DNA from: Calditrichota bacterium
Lineage (GTDB): Bacteria > Calditrichota > Calditrichia > Calditrichales > J004
Assembly (NCBI GenBank): GCA_013112635.1
Contig: JABFGF010000001.1
Location: forward strand, 310,001 to 374,000
Reading direction: 5' to 3'
Length of the DNA stretch: 64,000 nt
In this document: positions 17,537 to 26,685 of the stretch, piece by piece
Layout of the letters: the number at the start of each line of letters is the position of its first letter
Position numbering within the stretch: position 1 is the first letter of the stretch
Notes under the pieces: generated by a model
The model's input: the letters and a program-made list of their open reading frames with translations, nothing else
What the model was told of the DNA's origin: nothing
Databases searched by the model: none
Made by a program: the position numbers and the translations under genes

Positions 17537-18562
17537 ATGGCAATCAATATTGATGACATCCGTGAGATTCTTAAATCTACCCGAACAGGTTTAATGGGCA
17601 AAGCAAATGTTGTCGCAACAGGGATTGGATACAAAGTAACCAATGGAAAAGTTACGGATGACTTATCAATTATTTGCTCGGTTGAGCATAAAAAACCAAA
17701 AAAATCACTCACAGCTTCAGAATTATTACCACAGTTTTTGGAAAGCATTCCAATCGATGTAAACCCATCCGGTCCAATATTTGCGTTTCAAGATCCCAAA
17801 TTACGATATCGTCCTGCACCGGGTGGTACCAGTATTGGGCATTACCAGATTACGGCAGGTACTTTTGGATGTACCGTAAAGAAAGACGGCAAACGATATA
17901 TCTTATCCAACAACCATGTTTTAGCTAATAGCAATGATGCCGATTTTGGTGATGATATTTTACAACCCGGCCCACATGATGGCGGTTCGAGACCAGCCGA
18001 TGTTATGGCAAAATTACATGACTTTGTGCCGATAGCATGGGATGGAGATGATGGAGGAGGAGGTGGTGGTGGAAGCGATTGTCCATTTGCCAATGCTGCG
18101 GCCAACATGCTAAACGGGATGGCAGCAGCTGCAGGTAGAAAATCGCGGTTAAAGGCGGTTATTGAAAACACGCCTGGGCAAAATCTTGTAGATTGTGCTA
18201 TAGCAGAGCCCGTAAATGAAAATGATATTACAGATGATATAATGCAAATCGGTAATATTTCTGGAATTGCAGAAGGAAACCTGGGTATGTCTTTACAGAA
18301 ATTTGGCAGGACAACAGAATATACAACAGGAACGATCCTTCAGATAGATGTAACCTCAACTGTTAGCTATGGGACCGGTAAAACAGCAACCTTTGTTGAT
18401 CAGCTGATGGCAGGAAATATGAGTGCCGGCGGAGATAGCGGCTCAGCAGTTTTAAATAGTGATAAACAAATAGTCGGTTTATTATTTGCCGGTAGTTCCA
18501 GTTCAACAATCATAAATAGAATTCAAAATGTTTTTGATCTTCTAAACATATCATTACCCTAA
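17537..18562 (+). CDS. trypsin-like serine protease with N-terminal extension
   Basis: 341 residues. The chymotrypsin-fold triad is readable: His127 in SNNHVLAN, Asp219 in LVDCAIAEP and Ser301 in GGDSGSAV. Residues 1-80 form a separate domain with a VVATGIGYK motif followed by a strand and IPIDV, as in a family of bacterial and plant NAL1-like proteases. A run of seven glycines lies at about 172-178 in a loop between His and Asp. No signal peptide is visible, so it may act in the cytoplasm or leave by another route. Its stop overlaps the start of a 75-residue gene (TAATG) whose product resembles the N-domain. Substrate unknown. Confidence 0.85.
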   Translation: MAINIDDIREILKSTRTGLMGKANVVATGIGYKVTNGKVTDDLSIICSVEHKKPKKSLTASELLPQFLESIPIDVNPSGPIFAFQDPKLRYRPAPGGTSIGHYQITAGTFGCTVKKDGKRYILSNNHVLANSNDADFGDDILQPGPHDGGSRPADVMAKLHDFVPIAWDGDDGGGGGGGSDCPFANAAANMLNGMAAAAGRKSRLKAVIENTPGQNLVDCAIAEPVNENDITDDIMQIGNISGIAEGNLGMSLQKFGRTTEYTTGTILQIDVTSTVSYGTGKTATFVDQLMAGNMSAGGDSGSAVLNSDKQIVGLLFAGSSSSTIINRIQNVFDLLNISLP

Positions 18563-18789
18563 TGGAAAACAGAATCGAAAAAGCAAAGGAAATAAAGTCG
18601 AATCATCAGGATGAATGGCTTGCGCATAGTTCGATTGTTTCAATTGGCATTGGTTTGGTTGATGAAAATGTTGTTGGGATTATAATTGGTGTTAAAGGAA
18701 AGATTACGACTGTTAAAACTAAAATCCCTGATAGTATTGATGGAATTCCAATTATATTAAAAACAGTGAATGAACTTCGCGCGTTATAG
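18562..18789 (+). CDS. small protein resembling the N-domain of the upstream protease
   Basis: 75 residues of unknown function. Its central SIVSIGIGLVDENVVGI and IPDSIDGIPIIL parts line up with VVATGIGYK and LESIPIDV in residues 20-78 of the protease encoded just upstream, so the two appear homologous. The genes overlap by one base and share a terminator, implying matched expression. A detached propeptide-like domain could act as an inhibitor, a chaperone or a regulator of the protease; none of these is shown by the sequence. Confidence 0.7.
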   Translation: MENRIEKAKEIKSNHQDEWLAHSSIVSIGIGLVDENVVGIIIGVKGKITTVKTKIPDSIDGIPIILKTVNELRAL

Positions 18790-18803
18790 ATTTAATTATT
18801 TTT

Positions 18804-18840
18804 AAAAGGCATTTGAAATTAATATATTCAGATGCCTTTT
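18804..18840 (+). terminator. intrinsic terminator of the protease operon
   Basis: A 14 bp stem (18804-18817 with 18827-18840, one G-T wobble) around a 9-base loop, running into a T tract of nine from 18837. Its position directly after the 75-residue gene fits termination of the two-gene protease unit. Confidence 0.85.
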
Positions 18841-18940
18841 TTTTTGTATAACTTTCTCTCCATATCCTTTTATCCCTAAAGGCCAAAGATAGTTTTTCCG
18901 AAATATAAATATATACATTAAAAATACTTTAAGGTTTTTT

Positions 18941-19819
18941 ATGCCTGTCGCAGAATTGCAAGATGAACGCATAGGAAGAATACTGGATGCTGTAAATCAG
19001 TCAGATATTTCTTCAATCAAATCTGTTGTTTCCGGAATCATTCAATTGATAAATGATCCCCGCTCAACAGCAAAAGATTTAAAAGATATAATTCAGGTTG
19101 ACCCACCTTTATCAGGAAAAATATTACGAGTTTCCAACTCCGCTTTTTATTCGCCTCAAACAAAAATTGATGAAATAGAAAAAGCCGTTATTTGGATTGG
19201 ATATAATTCAGTAAAAGAACTTGCCTTACGCCAAAAGGCTTGTGAGGTTTTTGAAAACAATGATTCAATAGAAGGATACCGGCGATCTGAGTTATGGGCT
19301 TTTTGTGTTGGAGTAGCGATGTTTTCAAAAATGATATATCGACGTGAGTTTAGAGAAAAAGGTGAGGTTATTTATGCTGCAGGATTGTTGCATAAAATAG
19401 GCTTAATTGCTGAAGAACAATTTTTAAGAAAAGCATTTACAAAAATATTGAAATTAACGAATGAAAAAAATATTGACTTAATGAGTGTTGAAGAAAAGGT
19501 TTTTGGTTTTAACCATGCTTTTCTTGGAGAACAAATCGCCCGAAACTGGTTATTGCCTGAAGATATGGTTTATTCAATGGGTTATCACAATAATCCCTAT
19601 GAAGCACCCAAAAATCATTTTAGACAAGTTGCTACCTTATATGTAGCCAGTGCCATGTGCCATTTTGCAGAGATTGGTTTTTCTAAAGCAACGCCTTTTA
19701 ACGATGATCTTTATCAAAAATGTATATCAGATCTAAAACTTGATCAGGACGATTTAAACTTAATAATTGAAGATGGTAAATATGAAATAGCTGAAATGCT
19801 TGAAAAAGGTGCCTTATAA
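18941..19819 (+). CDS. HDOD domain signalling protein
   Basis: 292 residues forming one HDOD domain, a catalytically inactive HD-type helical fold used in bacterial signalling. The family hallmarks are seen in the LINDPRSTAKDLKDIIQVDPPLSGKILRVSNSAFY-like start (residues ~30-70, given in part here) and a later HKIGLI segment. The gene ends 3 bp before a histidine kinase, and the two are likely co-translated, so the HDOD protein is probably an input or output partner of that kinase. No GGDEF, EAL or receiver domain is fused to it. Confidence 0.85.
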   Translation: MPVAELQDERIGRILDAVNQSDISSIKSVVSGIIQLINDPRSTAKDLKDIIQVDPPLSGKILRVSNSAFYSPQTKIDEIEKAVIWIGYNSVKELALRQKACEVFENNDSIEGYRRSELWAFCVGVAMFSKMIYRREFREKGEVIYAAGLLHKIGLIAEEQFLRKAFTKILKLTNEKNIDLMSVEEKVFGFNHAFLGEQIARNWLLPEDMVYSMGYHNNPYEAPKNHFRQVATLYVASAMCHFAEIGFSKATPFNDDLYQKCISDLKLDQDDLNLIIEDGKYEIAEMLEKGAL

Positions 19820-19822
19820 AAT

Positions 19823-20842
19823 ATGGGAAAGAATGAGCAAACGGCTGAACTCAAAAAACTGAGAAGTCAGGTAAAACATTTGAAAAATGAGTTGGCTTTG
19901 ACGAAGGAAGAAAACGAAACGGCTGTCTTAAATTATTATGACTTATACAAAAATATGGAGAAACTTGTAGAAGAGAAAACCAGTCAATTAAAAAATGCCA
20001 TGTCTACAATTTATAAATACAATCATCAATTAGAAGATATGCTTGAAGAAAGAACAAAACATTTGATACAAACCGAAAGGCATGCAGCATTTAGTATTCT
20101 TAGCCAGGGAATTGTACATAACCTCAAAAATCCATTGTCAATAATATCCGCAGCATCTCAAATACTTAGGCTTACAAAACCACAATTTGCAAAAGATGAA
20201 TTACCTGAAAAAATTGCTGAGTTTATGTTTCAGGTAGACAAAAATATCGAGAAAGTTGAGATTGGTACAAAACGTATGTTAGAAATGATTAACTCTCTGA
20301 TGGCCAAAAGCAAAAGTGATACCAGTAAGGCAGTTGAAACAGTTAATATCAATGATCTGATTAGAAAAGAAATTGATTTTTTAAGTGCAGATTCTGTCTT
20401 TAAAAATAAAGTTGATAAAGATATATCATTTGTTGAGTCAGATTTATATGTTGATATTTTACCGGGAGAGCTTTCTCAAATTTTTCAAAACCTGGTCAGG
20501 AATTCTTTAGATGCTATGCATGAGAAAAAAGACGCTAAAATTTCAATCTTTACTGGTTTTTCAGAAGACGAAGTTTGGTTTTCAATAAAAGATAATGGAC
20601 CGGGTATCTCTAAAGAGAACCAGTCTAAAATATTTGACCCTTTCTTTTCCACAAAACCCTCTGCAGATAAAAAAACAAATGGTGCGCCAACTGGTACAGG
20701 TTTAGGGCTTCATATGTGTTCGCAAATGGCGGGAAATTATAAAGGGAGGATTGAAGTAATCAGCGATATGGGTAAAGGTGCAGAATTCAAAATTTACTTC
20801 CCTAAATCAGCTGGTAAAAACAGTGCTTTAATAATGAATTAA
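19823..20842 (+). CDS. soluble sensor-less histidine kinase
   Basis: 339 residues. A coiled-coil N-terminus (about 1-80, Glu/Lys-rich heptads) leads into a HisKA-type dimerisation domain with the phospho-acceptor His99 (GIVHNLKNPLSII), then an ATPase domain with the N box (NLVRNSLDAM), G1 (DNGPGIS), an F box (FDPFFSTK) and G2 (GTGLGLHM). There is no membrane helix and no sensory domain, so the signal probably arrives through the HDOD protein encoded 3 bp upstream. No response regulator lies nearby. Its last 4 bp overlap the convergent PAP2 gene. Confidence 0.88.
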   Translation: MGKNEQTAELKKLRSQVKHLKNELALTKEENETAVLNYYDLYKNMEKLVEEKTSQLKNAMSTIYKYNHQLEDMLEERTKHLIQTERHAAFSILSQGIVHNLKNPLSIISAASQILRLTKPQFAKDELPEKIAEFMFQVDKNIEKVEIGTKRMLEMINSLMAKSKSDTSKAVETVNINDLIRKEIDFLSADSVFKNKVDKDISFVESDLYVDILPGELSQIFQNLVRNSLDAMHEKKDAKISIFTGFSEDEVWFSIKDNGPGISKENQSKIFDPFFSTKPSADKKTNGAPTGTGLGLHMCSQMAGNYKGRIEVISDMGKGAEFKIYFPKSAGKNSALIMN

Positions 20843-21675
20843 AAATAAACATTTACCATGATCTTTTGATAGCTAAAGTTAATACTATATTGAACTTTAT
20901 TTTCTTTCTTTCCCCTAAAAGATTTTTGCCAATTTATTGCAGCTGAAACGGTTGCAAAACTTAAAACAGTTCCTAAAAACACATCACTGGAAAAATGATT
21001 ACGCTGGTACATTCTGGCCCATGCCCCGATACCACCTAATGTATAAAAAAATGTTTTAGCATAAATATTGTCTATCCTTTTTGCCAGAATAAGAGCCGTA
21101 CTAACTGAGACAAGGGTGTGACCTGATACAAAAGAATGAAAATCATCTGTCGAGGGGAAAGGATCAAAATGACTTTTTCCTAAGTTCATATATGGCCTTG
21201 CACGTCCGGCAAGTTTTTTTGAAGTGGTTTGGATAGCACCGCCAGCAATTAGTGAAGATGTAAATATTATTGCTGTTTCTCTTGCCCATTCATTTTTAAA
21301 TAAAATACCATAGCTGTAAATAACCCCTGTAAGAGTAATAACAGTTGTAGGGCTCCCGAGAAAAGACCCAAAGTTGGCCAATTTGTCTAATGATGAATTT
21401 CGGTTACGTTTGATTATACGGTCAATATCTGAATCTATTGAAAATAAAAGTGCACCACCCGCAATGGTGCTGCCAAAATAAAACCAATCATTTTGTTCCC
21501 ACCTTACAGGATTTGTAAAAACATGAAATGTACCCTGGAGACTGTTTTGGATATCTTGATAAAAAAGGTGTAGTCTATCATTTTCTTTAGGAGGCTGGTT
21601 ATTCAAATCAGAAGACAAGAGAAGAATTGGATAAAAAATTACCAGAATAAATAATATTTTTGAGGAGTATTTCAT
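20839..21675 (-). CDS. PAP2-family phosphatase, exported
   Basis: 278 residues with an N-terminal signal peptide or anchor (hydrophobic 8-20) and several hydrophobic helices. The three PAP2 phosphatase motifs are present: K-x6-RP as KLAGRARP, the SGH motif (FVSGHTL) and the R-x5-H-x3-D motif (RMYQRNHFSSD). Members dephosphorylate lipid pyrophosphates such as undecaprenyl-PP or phosphatidate, or other small phosphates, at the periplasmic face. The 3' end overlaps the convergent kinase gene by 4 bp. Substrate cannot be fixed. Confidence 0.85.
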   Translation of the reverse strand: MKYSSKILFILVIFYPILLLSSDLNNQPPKENDRLHLFYQDIQNSLQGTFHVFTNPVRWEQNDWFYFGSTIAGGALLFSIDSDIDRIIKRNRNSSLDKLANFGSFLGSPTTVITLTGVIYSYGILFKNEWARETAIIFTSSLIAGGAIQTTSKKLAGRARPYMNLGKSHFDPFPSTDDFHSFVSGHTLVSVSTALILAKRIDNIYAKTFFYTLGGIGAWARMYQRNHFSSDVFLGTVLSFATVSAAINWQKSFRGKKENKVQYSINFSYQKIMVNVYF

Positions 21676-21879
21676 TTAGTTATCGGGTGTTTTTTAATTG
21701 AAACGTTGCTATAGTGAAAAAATATTGTTTTAAACAATTCCCATCAAGATTCAATTAACAATTGCTCATAAAGAATTATAACTATTGATCTGTTTTAAAA
21801 GATTTCAGTTTTAATTTAAATTTTAAAAAAAGTATATTAGCGCATTCAACAAAAACTCTATTTAAGGTAAAATCTCTTC

Positions 21880-24800
21880 ATGGAAAAAATATATCGCTTG
21901 TTCATCGAAAAAAGGAAAGGCTTCGATGTAGAAGCTACAAATCTTTTTAATGATTTAACACATTTATTAGAAATATCAAAACTTAAAAAATTGCGCATAC
22001 TTTATCGATATGACATTCATGGTGTCTCAGGTGAAGAATATTCTCAAGCCCGCGACACAGTTTTTTCAGATCCGCCGCAGGACATAGTTTTTGAAGAGGA
22101 GTTTCCTAAAAATGAAAATGATAAAACCTTTGGCATTGAGTATTTACCCGGACAATTTGATCAAAGGTCTGATTCGGCTGCTCAGTGTATTCAAATATTA
22201 ACCCATAAAAAAGCCCCAATAGTCCGAAGTGCAAAAATAATAATTTTATCCGGCGATATCGATTCAGATCAAATGGATCAGATAAAAAAATATTGTATTA
22301 ACCCAGTAGATTCCAGAATCGCTTCTATAGAAAAACCAACCGATTTAAAATTAAAAATTGAAAAGCCGGCTCCGGTAAAAACCATTGATGGTTTTAATGA
22401 TTTTAATAAAACACAATTAAATGATTTAATATATGAGACAGGTTTAGCAATGAATTTTTCAGATATTGAATATTGTCAAAAATATTTCCGGGAATCTGAA
22501 AAAAGAAATCCGACTATCACCGAAATAAAATTATTGGATACGTATTGGTCAGATCATTGCCGCCATACAACATTTCACACAAAAGTTGAATCCGTAAAAA
22601 TAGAAGATTCAAAATTTTCAGATGTAATTAGACAGACGCATAAAAAATATTTGGCTTCGCGTAAATTTGTATTTGAAAATAACTCTCGTCCGGATTGCCT
22701 GATGGACTTAGCTACAATCCCCATGAGAGAGCTGCATAAAAAAGGGAAATTGAAAGAACTTGATGTCTCTGAAGAAATCAATGCCTGTAGCATAAAAATT
22801 CCGGTTGAAGTAGATGGGCAAAATCAGGATTGGTTAATAATGTTTAAAAATGAAACACATAATCATCCTACAGAGATTGAGCCCTTCGGAGGTGCAGCTA
22901 CCTGTCTTGGCGGGGCTATTCGTGATCCGCTTTCCGGCAGGGCATATGTTTATCAGGCAATGCGTGTAACAGGATCCGGCGATCCGAGAAAAGATTTAAA
23001 AGAAACATTACCTGGCAAGCTTCCACAGCGTACAATAACAACTACAGCTGCCAAAGGATATAGCTCTTATGGCAACCAAATTGGTCTTTCAACAGGACTT
23101 GTTTCGGAGATATATGACGAAGGCTATGTTGCAAAACGCATGGAGATCGGGGCGGTAGTTGGTGCAGTGCCTGCTGAGAATGTGAATAGGACGCAGCCGA
23201 TAGAAGGGGATATTGTTTTACTTGTTGGCGGACGTACAGGCCGCGATGGTGTTGGGGGAGCGACTGGTTCATCTAAAGCACATACTGAAACGGCTTTAAA
23301 GAATGAAGCTGAAGTCCAAAAGGGTAATCCTCCAGTGGAACGTAAACTACAAAGATGGTTTGCAAATAAAGAGATTAGTACAAAAATAAAACGCTGTAAT
23401 GATTTTGGCGCTGGCGGCGTGTCTGTTGCAATTGGTGAACTAACAGATAGCCTTGATATATTTCTGGATCGGGTACCCAAAAAATATAATGGTCTTGATG
23501 GGACTGAACTGGCTTTGTCGGAATCTCAGGAGCGAATGGCTGTTGTCATTTCTCCAAATGATTTAAAATTTTTTATTAAAAATGCACAAGATGAAAATCT
23601 TGAGGCTACGCATGTTGCTACTGTTACTAATTCAGGACGGTTGAAAATGTTTTGGAATGACCAGATAATAGTTAATCTGGATCGAAAGTTTTTAGATACA
23701 AATGGAGTTCGATTAGAAACATCTGTGACGATAGGGGCCATATCAGAGAAAACGTTTTTTGATGAAAAAAACACAAATGTACAGAATATAAAACAGTCAT
23801 TTCTAAAAAACCTGCAAGATTTGAATAATGCCAGTCAAAGGGGATTGAGCGAACAATTTGACAGTACAATCGGAGCTAGAAGTGTTTTACACCCATTTGG
23901 CGGGAAATTCCTTAATACGCCGGCTGAAAGTATGATTTCAAAACTTCCGTTTATTGAAAGTGATATGGCAACAGTGATGAGTTGGGGCTTTAATCCTAAG
24001 CTTTCATCCTGGTCTCCTTACCATGGTGCGTTGTTTGCTGTTGTTGAATCGGTTTCCAAAATAGTTGCGAGTGGGGGGGATTATAAAAAAGTATATTTAA
24101 CTTTTCAGGAGTATTTTGAAAAATTGGGAAACAATCCGGAAAAGTGGGGAAAACCGTATGCCGCTTTATTGGGAGCCTATCACGCACAAATGGCTTTTGA
24201 AATTGCAGCAATTGGTGGAAAAGACAGCATGTCCGGATCATTTAAAGAACTAAACGTTCCTCCAACTCTGGTTTCATTTGCCATTGCTCCTTTATCAGCT
24301 TCTAAGGCAGTTTCTTCAGAGTTTAAGGTATGTAACAATAGTGTTGTCGTTTTTAAATGCACCCGGGACAATAATAATTTACCTAATTTTGAAAAGCTTA
24401 AACAAACATATCAATTAATTACAGATTTTATTAATAATGGTAAAATATATTCATCTTGTGCGGTAAAAACAGGTGGCATTGGTGTTGCAATTGCAAAAAT
24501 GGCCTTTGGTAATAAAATAGGATTCAAGTTTACAAATACCAATTACGTTGATAGCCTTTTTGACGCTGAATATGGTTCTATTATTTGTGAAATTGATAAG
24601 CATACTCAGGAAGGAATTGCAAGAGATTCAGTTGATTATGAGGTCTTGGGGGTTACAACTGAAAAACAGGAAATTATTATAAAGGAATCATCTATTTCAA
24701 TAGATGAGGCAATACAGACCTGGGAAGAACCATTGGCAGAAATATTTCCGACTAAACATGAAGAAAATATTGACCAAATTGAATTTGGCTCAAAAGAAAA

Positions 24801-25629
24801 TAAAAATATAGGCATAAATTTAGGTGCTAAACCGAATGTTTTTATACCCGTTTTTCCTGGTACAAATTGTGAGTATGATTCAGAACAGGCATTCAAAAAG
24901 GCTGGTGCAGGTGTCTCATCTTTGGTTTTTAATAATTTGGATGACAAGCTTTTGGAACAGTCGTTAAAAAGCTATGCAGCAGAAATAAATCGCTCACACA
25001 TTTTAATGATCCCGGGTGGTTTTAGTGCCGGTGATGAACCTGAAGGATCCGGGAAATTTATTGCGACAGTATTTAGAAATCCTATTATAATAGATGCCGT
25101 TATGGAATTGCTCGTTACTCGCAAAGGTTTAATCCTCGGGATTTGTAATGGATTTCAGGCATTGATAAAACTTGGTTTATTGCCATTTGGGGAAATAAGA
25201 AAAGCTGACCCTGAGTTAAGTCCAACCTTAACATTTAATAAACTTAAAAGACATTATTCCACAATGGTGCAAACGAAAATTGTTTCCACATTGTCTCCCT
25301 GGTTTACAAGTGTAGAGAATGGTGATAGACATATTATTCCAATCTCCAATGGGGAGGGACGCTTTGTTGCAAAAGAAAGTGTTATTAAAGAGCTATTTCA
25401 TAATGGGCAGGTATCAACTCAATATGTTGACTTTAATAATAAAGCTTCAATGAATTCTCAATTCAATCCTTCTGGATCTATGTACTCAATTGAGGGGATT
25501 ACTAGCCCGGATGGCAGAATATTAGGTAAAATGGCACATTCGGAAAGAATAGGCATGAATGTTGCGAAAAATGTTCCCGGTAACAAAGATCAGAAAATTT
25601 TTGAATCAGGTGTTAACTATTTTAAATAG
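21880..25629 (+). CDS. purL: phosphoribosylformylglycinamidine synthase, single chain
   Basis: 1249 residues. It converts FGAR plus glutamine and ATP to FGAM, step four of purine synthesis. Seen are the linker helix signature around residues 213-235 (LLDTYWSDHCRHTTFH in part), the FGAM-synthase ATP site (FKNETHNHPTEIEPFGGAATC in part, ~residue 325), a second AIRS-like half with GGKDSMSGS, and the C-terminal glutamine amidotransferase starting near residue 992 (PGTNCEYD) with nucleophile Cys1089 (GICNGFQAL). The fused chain matches the large PurL of proteobacteria, Bacteroidetes and clostridia rather than the PurQ/PurL/PurS split form. It stands alone and ends at a bidirectional terminator. 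Confidence 0.95.
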   Translation: MEKIYRLFIEKRKGFDVEATNLFNDLTHLLEISKLKKLRILYRYDIHGVSGEEYSQARDTVFSDPPQDIVFEEEFPKNENDKTFGIEYLPGQFDQRSDSAAQCIQILTHKKAPIVRSAKIIILSGDIDSDQMDQIKKYCINPVDSRIASIEKPTDLKLKIEKPAPVKTIDGFNDFNKTQLNDLIYETGLAMNFSDIEYCQKYFRESEKRNPTITEIKLLDTYWSDHCRHTTFHTKVESVKIEDSKFSDVIRQTHKKYLASRKFVFENNSRPDCLMDLATIPMRELHKKGKLKELDVSEEINACSIKIPVEVDGQNQDWLIMFKNETHNHPTEIEPFGGAATCLGGAIRDPLSGRAYVYQAMRVTGSGDPRKDLKETLPGKLPQRTITTTAAKGYSSYGNQIGLSTGLVSEIYDEGYVAKRMEIGAVVGAVPAENVNRTQPIEGDIVLLVGGRTGRDGVGGATGSSKAHTETALKNEAEVQKGNPPVERKLQRWFANKEISTKIKRCNDFGAGGVSVAIGELTDSLDIFLDRVPKKYNGLDGTELALSESQERMAVVISPNDLKFFIKNAQDENLEATHVATVTNSGRLKMFWNDQIIVNLDRKFLDTNGVRLETSVTIGAISEKTFFDEKNTNVQNIKQSFLKNLQDLNNASQRGLSEQFDSTIGARSVLHPFGGKFLNTPAESMISKLPFIESDMATVMSWGFNPKLSSWSPYHGALFAVVESVSKIVASGGDYKKVYLTFQEYFEKLGNNPEKWGKPYAALLGAYHAQMAFEIAAIGGKDSMSGSFKELNVPPTLVSFAIAPLSASKAVSSEFKVCNNSVVVFKCTRDNNNLPNFEKLKQTYQLITDFINNGKIYSSCAVKTGGIGVAIAKMAFGNKIGFKFTNTNYVDSLFDAEYGSIICEIDKHTQEGIARDSVDYEVLGVTTEKQEIIIKESSISIDEAIQTWEEPLAEIFPTKHEENIDQIEFGSKENKNIGINLGAKPNVFIPVFPGTNCEYDSEQAFKKAGAGVSSLVFNNLDDKLLEQSLKSYAAEINRSHILMIPGGFSAGDEPEGSGKFIATVFRNPIIIDAVMELLVTRKGLILGICNGFQALIKLGLLPFGEIRKADPELSPTLTFNKLKRHYSTMVQTKIVSTLSPWFTSVENGDRHIIPISNGEGRFVAKESVIKELFHNGQVSTQYVDFNNKASMNSQFNPSGSMYSIEGITSPDGRILGKMAHSERIGMNVAKNVPGNKDQKIFESGVNYFK

Positions 25630-25643
25630 GATAATTTTTAGGC

Positions 25644-25675
25644 AAAAAAAACCCCGGCAAAACCGGGGTTTCTGT
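25644..25675. terminator. bidirectional intrinsic terminator
   Basis: A 9 bp stem, AAACCCCGG at 25649-25657 and CCGGGGTTT at 25663-25671, around loop CAAAA. An A tract lies to the left and a T-rich tract to the right, so it can end both purL (plus) and the lipoprotein gene (minus). Confidence 0.85.
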
Positions 25676-25688
25676 TTTTATGTATTAA

Positions 25689-26540
25689 CTAGGGTAATAA
25701 AGTTTTGCCCATTTCAAGTAGATCTGCAACAGGGAAAGCTAAGTTCTGAAGTAAAACACCTTTTTTAGAGATATTACCTGTAACCATCTCGCCACCATCA
25801 CTGCTTAGGCTTACATTCCAATCAGCAAAAACAACTTCAATATTTCCAACTAAAGATGCAGTCTCATTGCCATCAACATCACGAGTAATTGTCAATTGGT
25901 CCAATGTTACATCAACACCATTGTCAATAGTAACAAGTTCATATTCATCTTCTTCATTCGCTTTATAATATCCAGTCCAAATTTTGTGATAAGAACCAGT
26001 AGCATTCATAACAAATGAATTTCCAAGTACCATACCAACTATATGGGTTTCTTCACTTCCAATTGTGTGTTTCCATGTTGTTCCTGATGGAGAGCCATCT
26101 GGAAAGCCATAGCTTCCTTCAGATATATAATAAAGGGTGAATCCAGCTGCATCTTGTGCTTTCTTAATTACAGCGCCGGTTTCATCTAAATGTTGTTGGG
26201 CTCTAAATCTGTATCCTGATAAGTTTTCACCTTCAATAGTGTGTGTCCATGTGTGTAACATAGTTTCAGGATTCCAGCGATATATTTTATCTGGATTCGT
26301 TACTTTTGCAAACCCATCTTCAGTTGCTTTAAGTTCAATAAAATCAGCAGCAAAATCATTTGAAAAGTTAACTGCAAATGCTGCAATATTTTTTGCTTCA
26401 TTAATTGCTACTTCTTGTGGGACTTCAGCCAGGATTGTGGGCTGCGTATTATTCGCGTTTGGCTCTTGACCGTTCTCGCATGCAATGAAGGCCATAGAAG
26501 CAAACAATACACCTAAAATTAATAGTTTTTTTGAGGACAT
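25689..26540 (-). CDS. lipoprotein of unknown function
   Basis: 283 residues. A lipoprotein signal peptide ends in the lipobox F-I-A-C with Cys21, so the mature protein should be lipid-anchored in the envelope. After a short Asn/Gln/Pro-rich linker the rest is beta-rich, with recurring tryptophan/threonine stretches (TWTHTIEG, TWKHTIGS) that look like internal strands of a beta-sandwich or barrel. I recognise no family. It is a single gene facing purL across a shared terminator. Confidence 0.75.
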   Translation of the reverse strand: MSSKKLLILGVLFASMAFIACENGQEPNANNTQPTILAEVPQEVAINEAKNIAAFAVNFSNDFAADFIELKATEDGFAKVTNPDKIYRWNPETMLHTWTHTIEGENLSGYRFRAQQHLDETGAVIKKAQDAAGFTLYYISEGSYGFPDGSPSGTTWKHTIGSEETHIVGMVLGNSFVMNATGSYHKIWTGYYKANEEDEYELVTIDNGVDVTLDQLTITRDVDGNETASLVGNIEVVFADWNVSLSSDGGEMVTGNISKKGVLLQNLAFPVADLLEMGKTLLP

Positions 26541-26685
26541 GGTTGACTCCTTATATAAAATGAATAGTTACCCTAATTAATTTCGTTAAAAATTTAACAA
26601 AGTCACTATTTCACCGTGTGATAATTGTCATTACTATTTGGTGCAATGAAAATAAAATGAGCGGAATTGATAATTTAGATGCTGT

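Noticed and set aside
18042-18075. Gly-rich repeat GGAGGA-type bases in the protease gene as a possible frameshift or slippage site
   Set aside because: The frame stays open through it and the triad Asp and Ser lie in the same frame after it, so it is a glycine loop.
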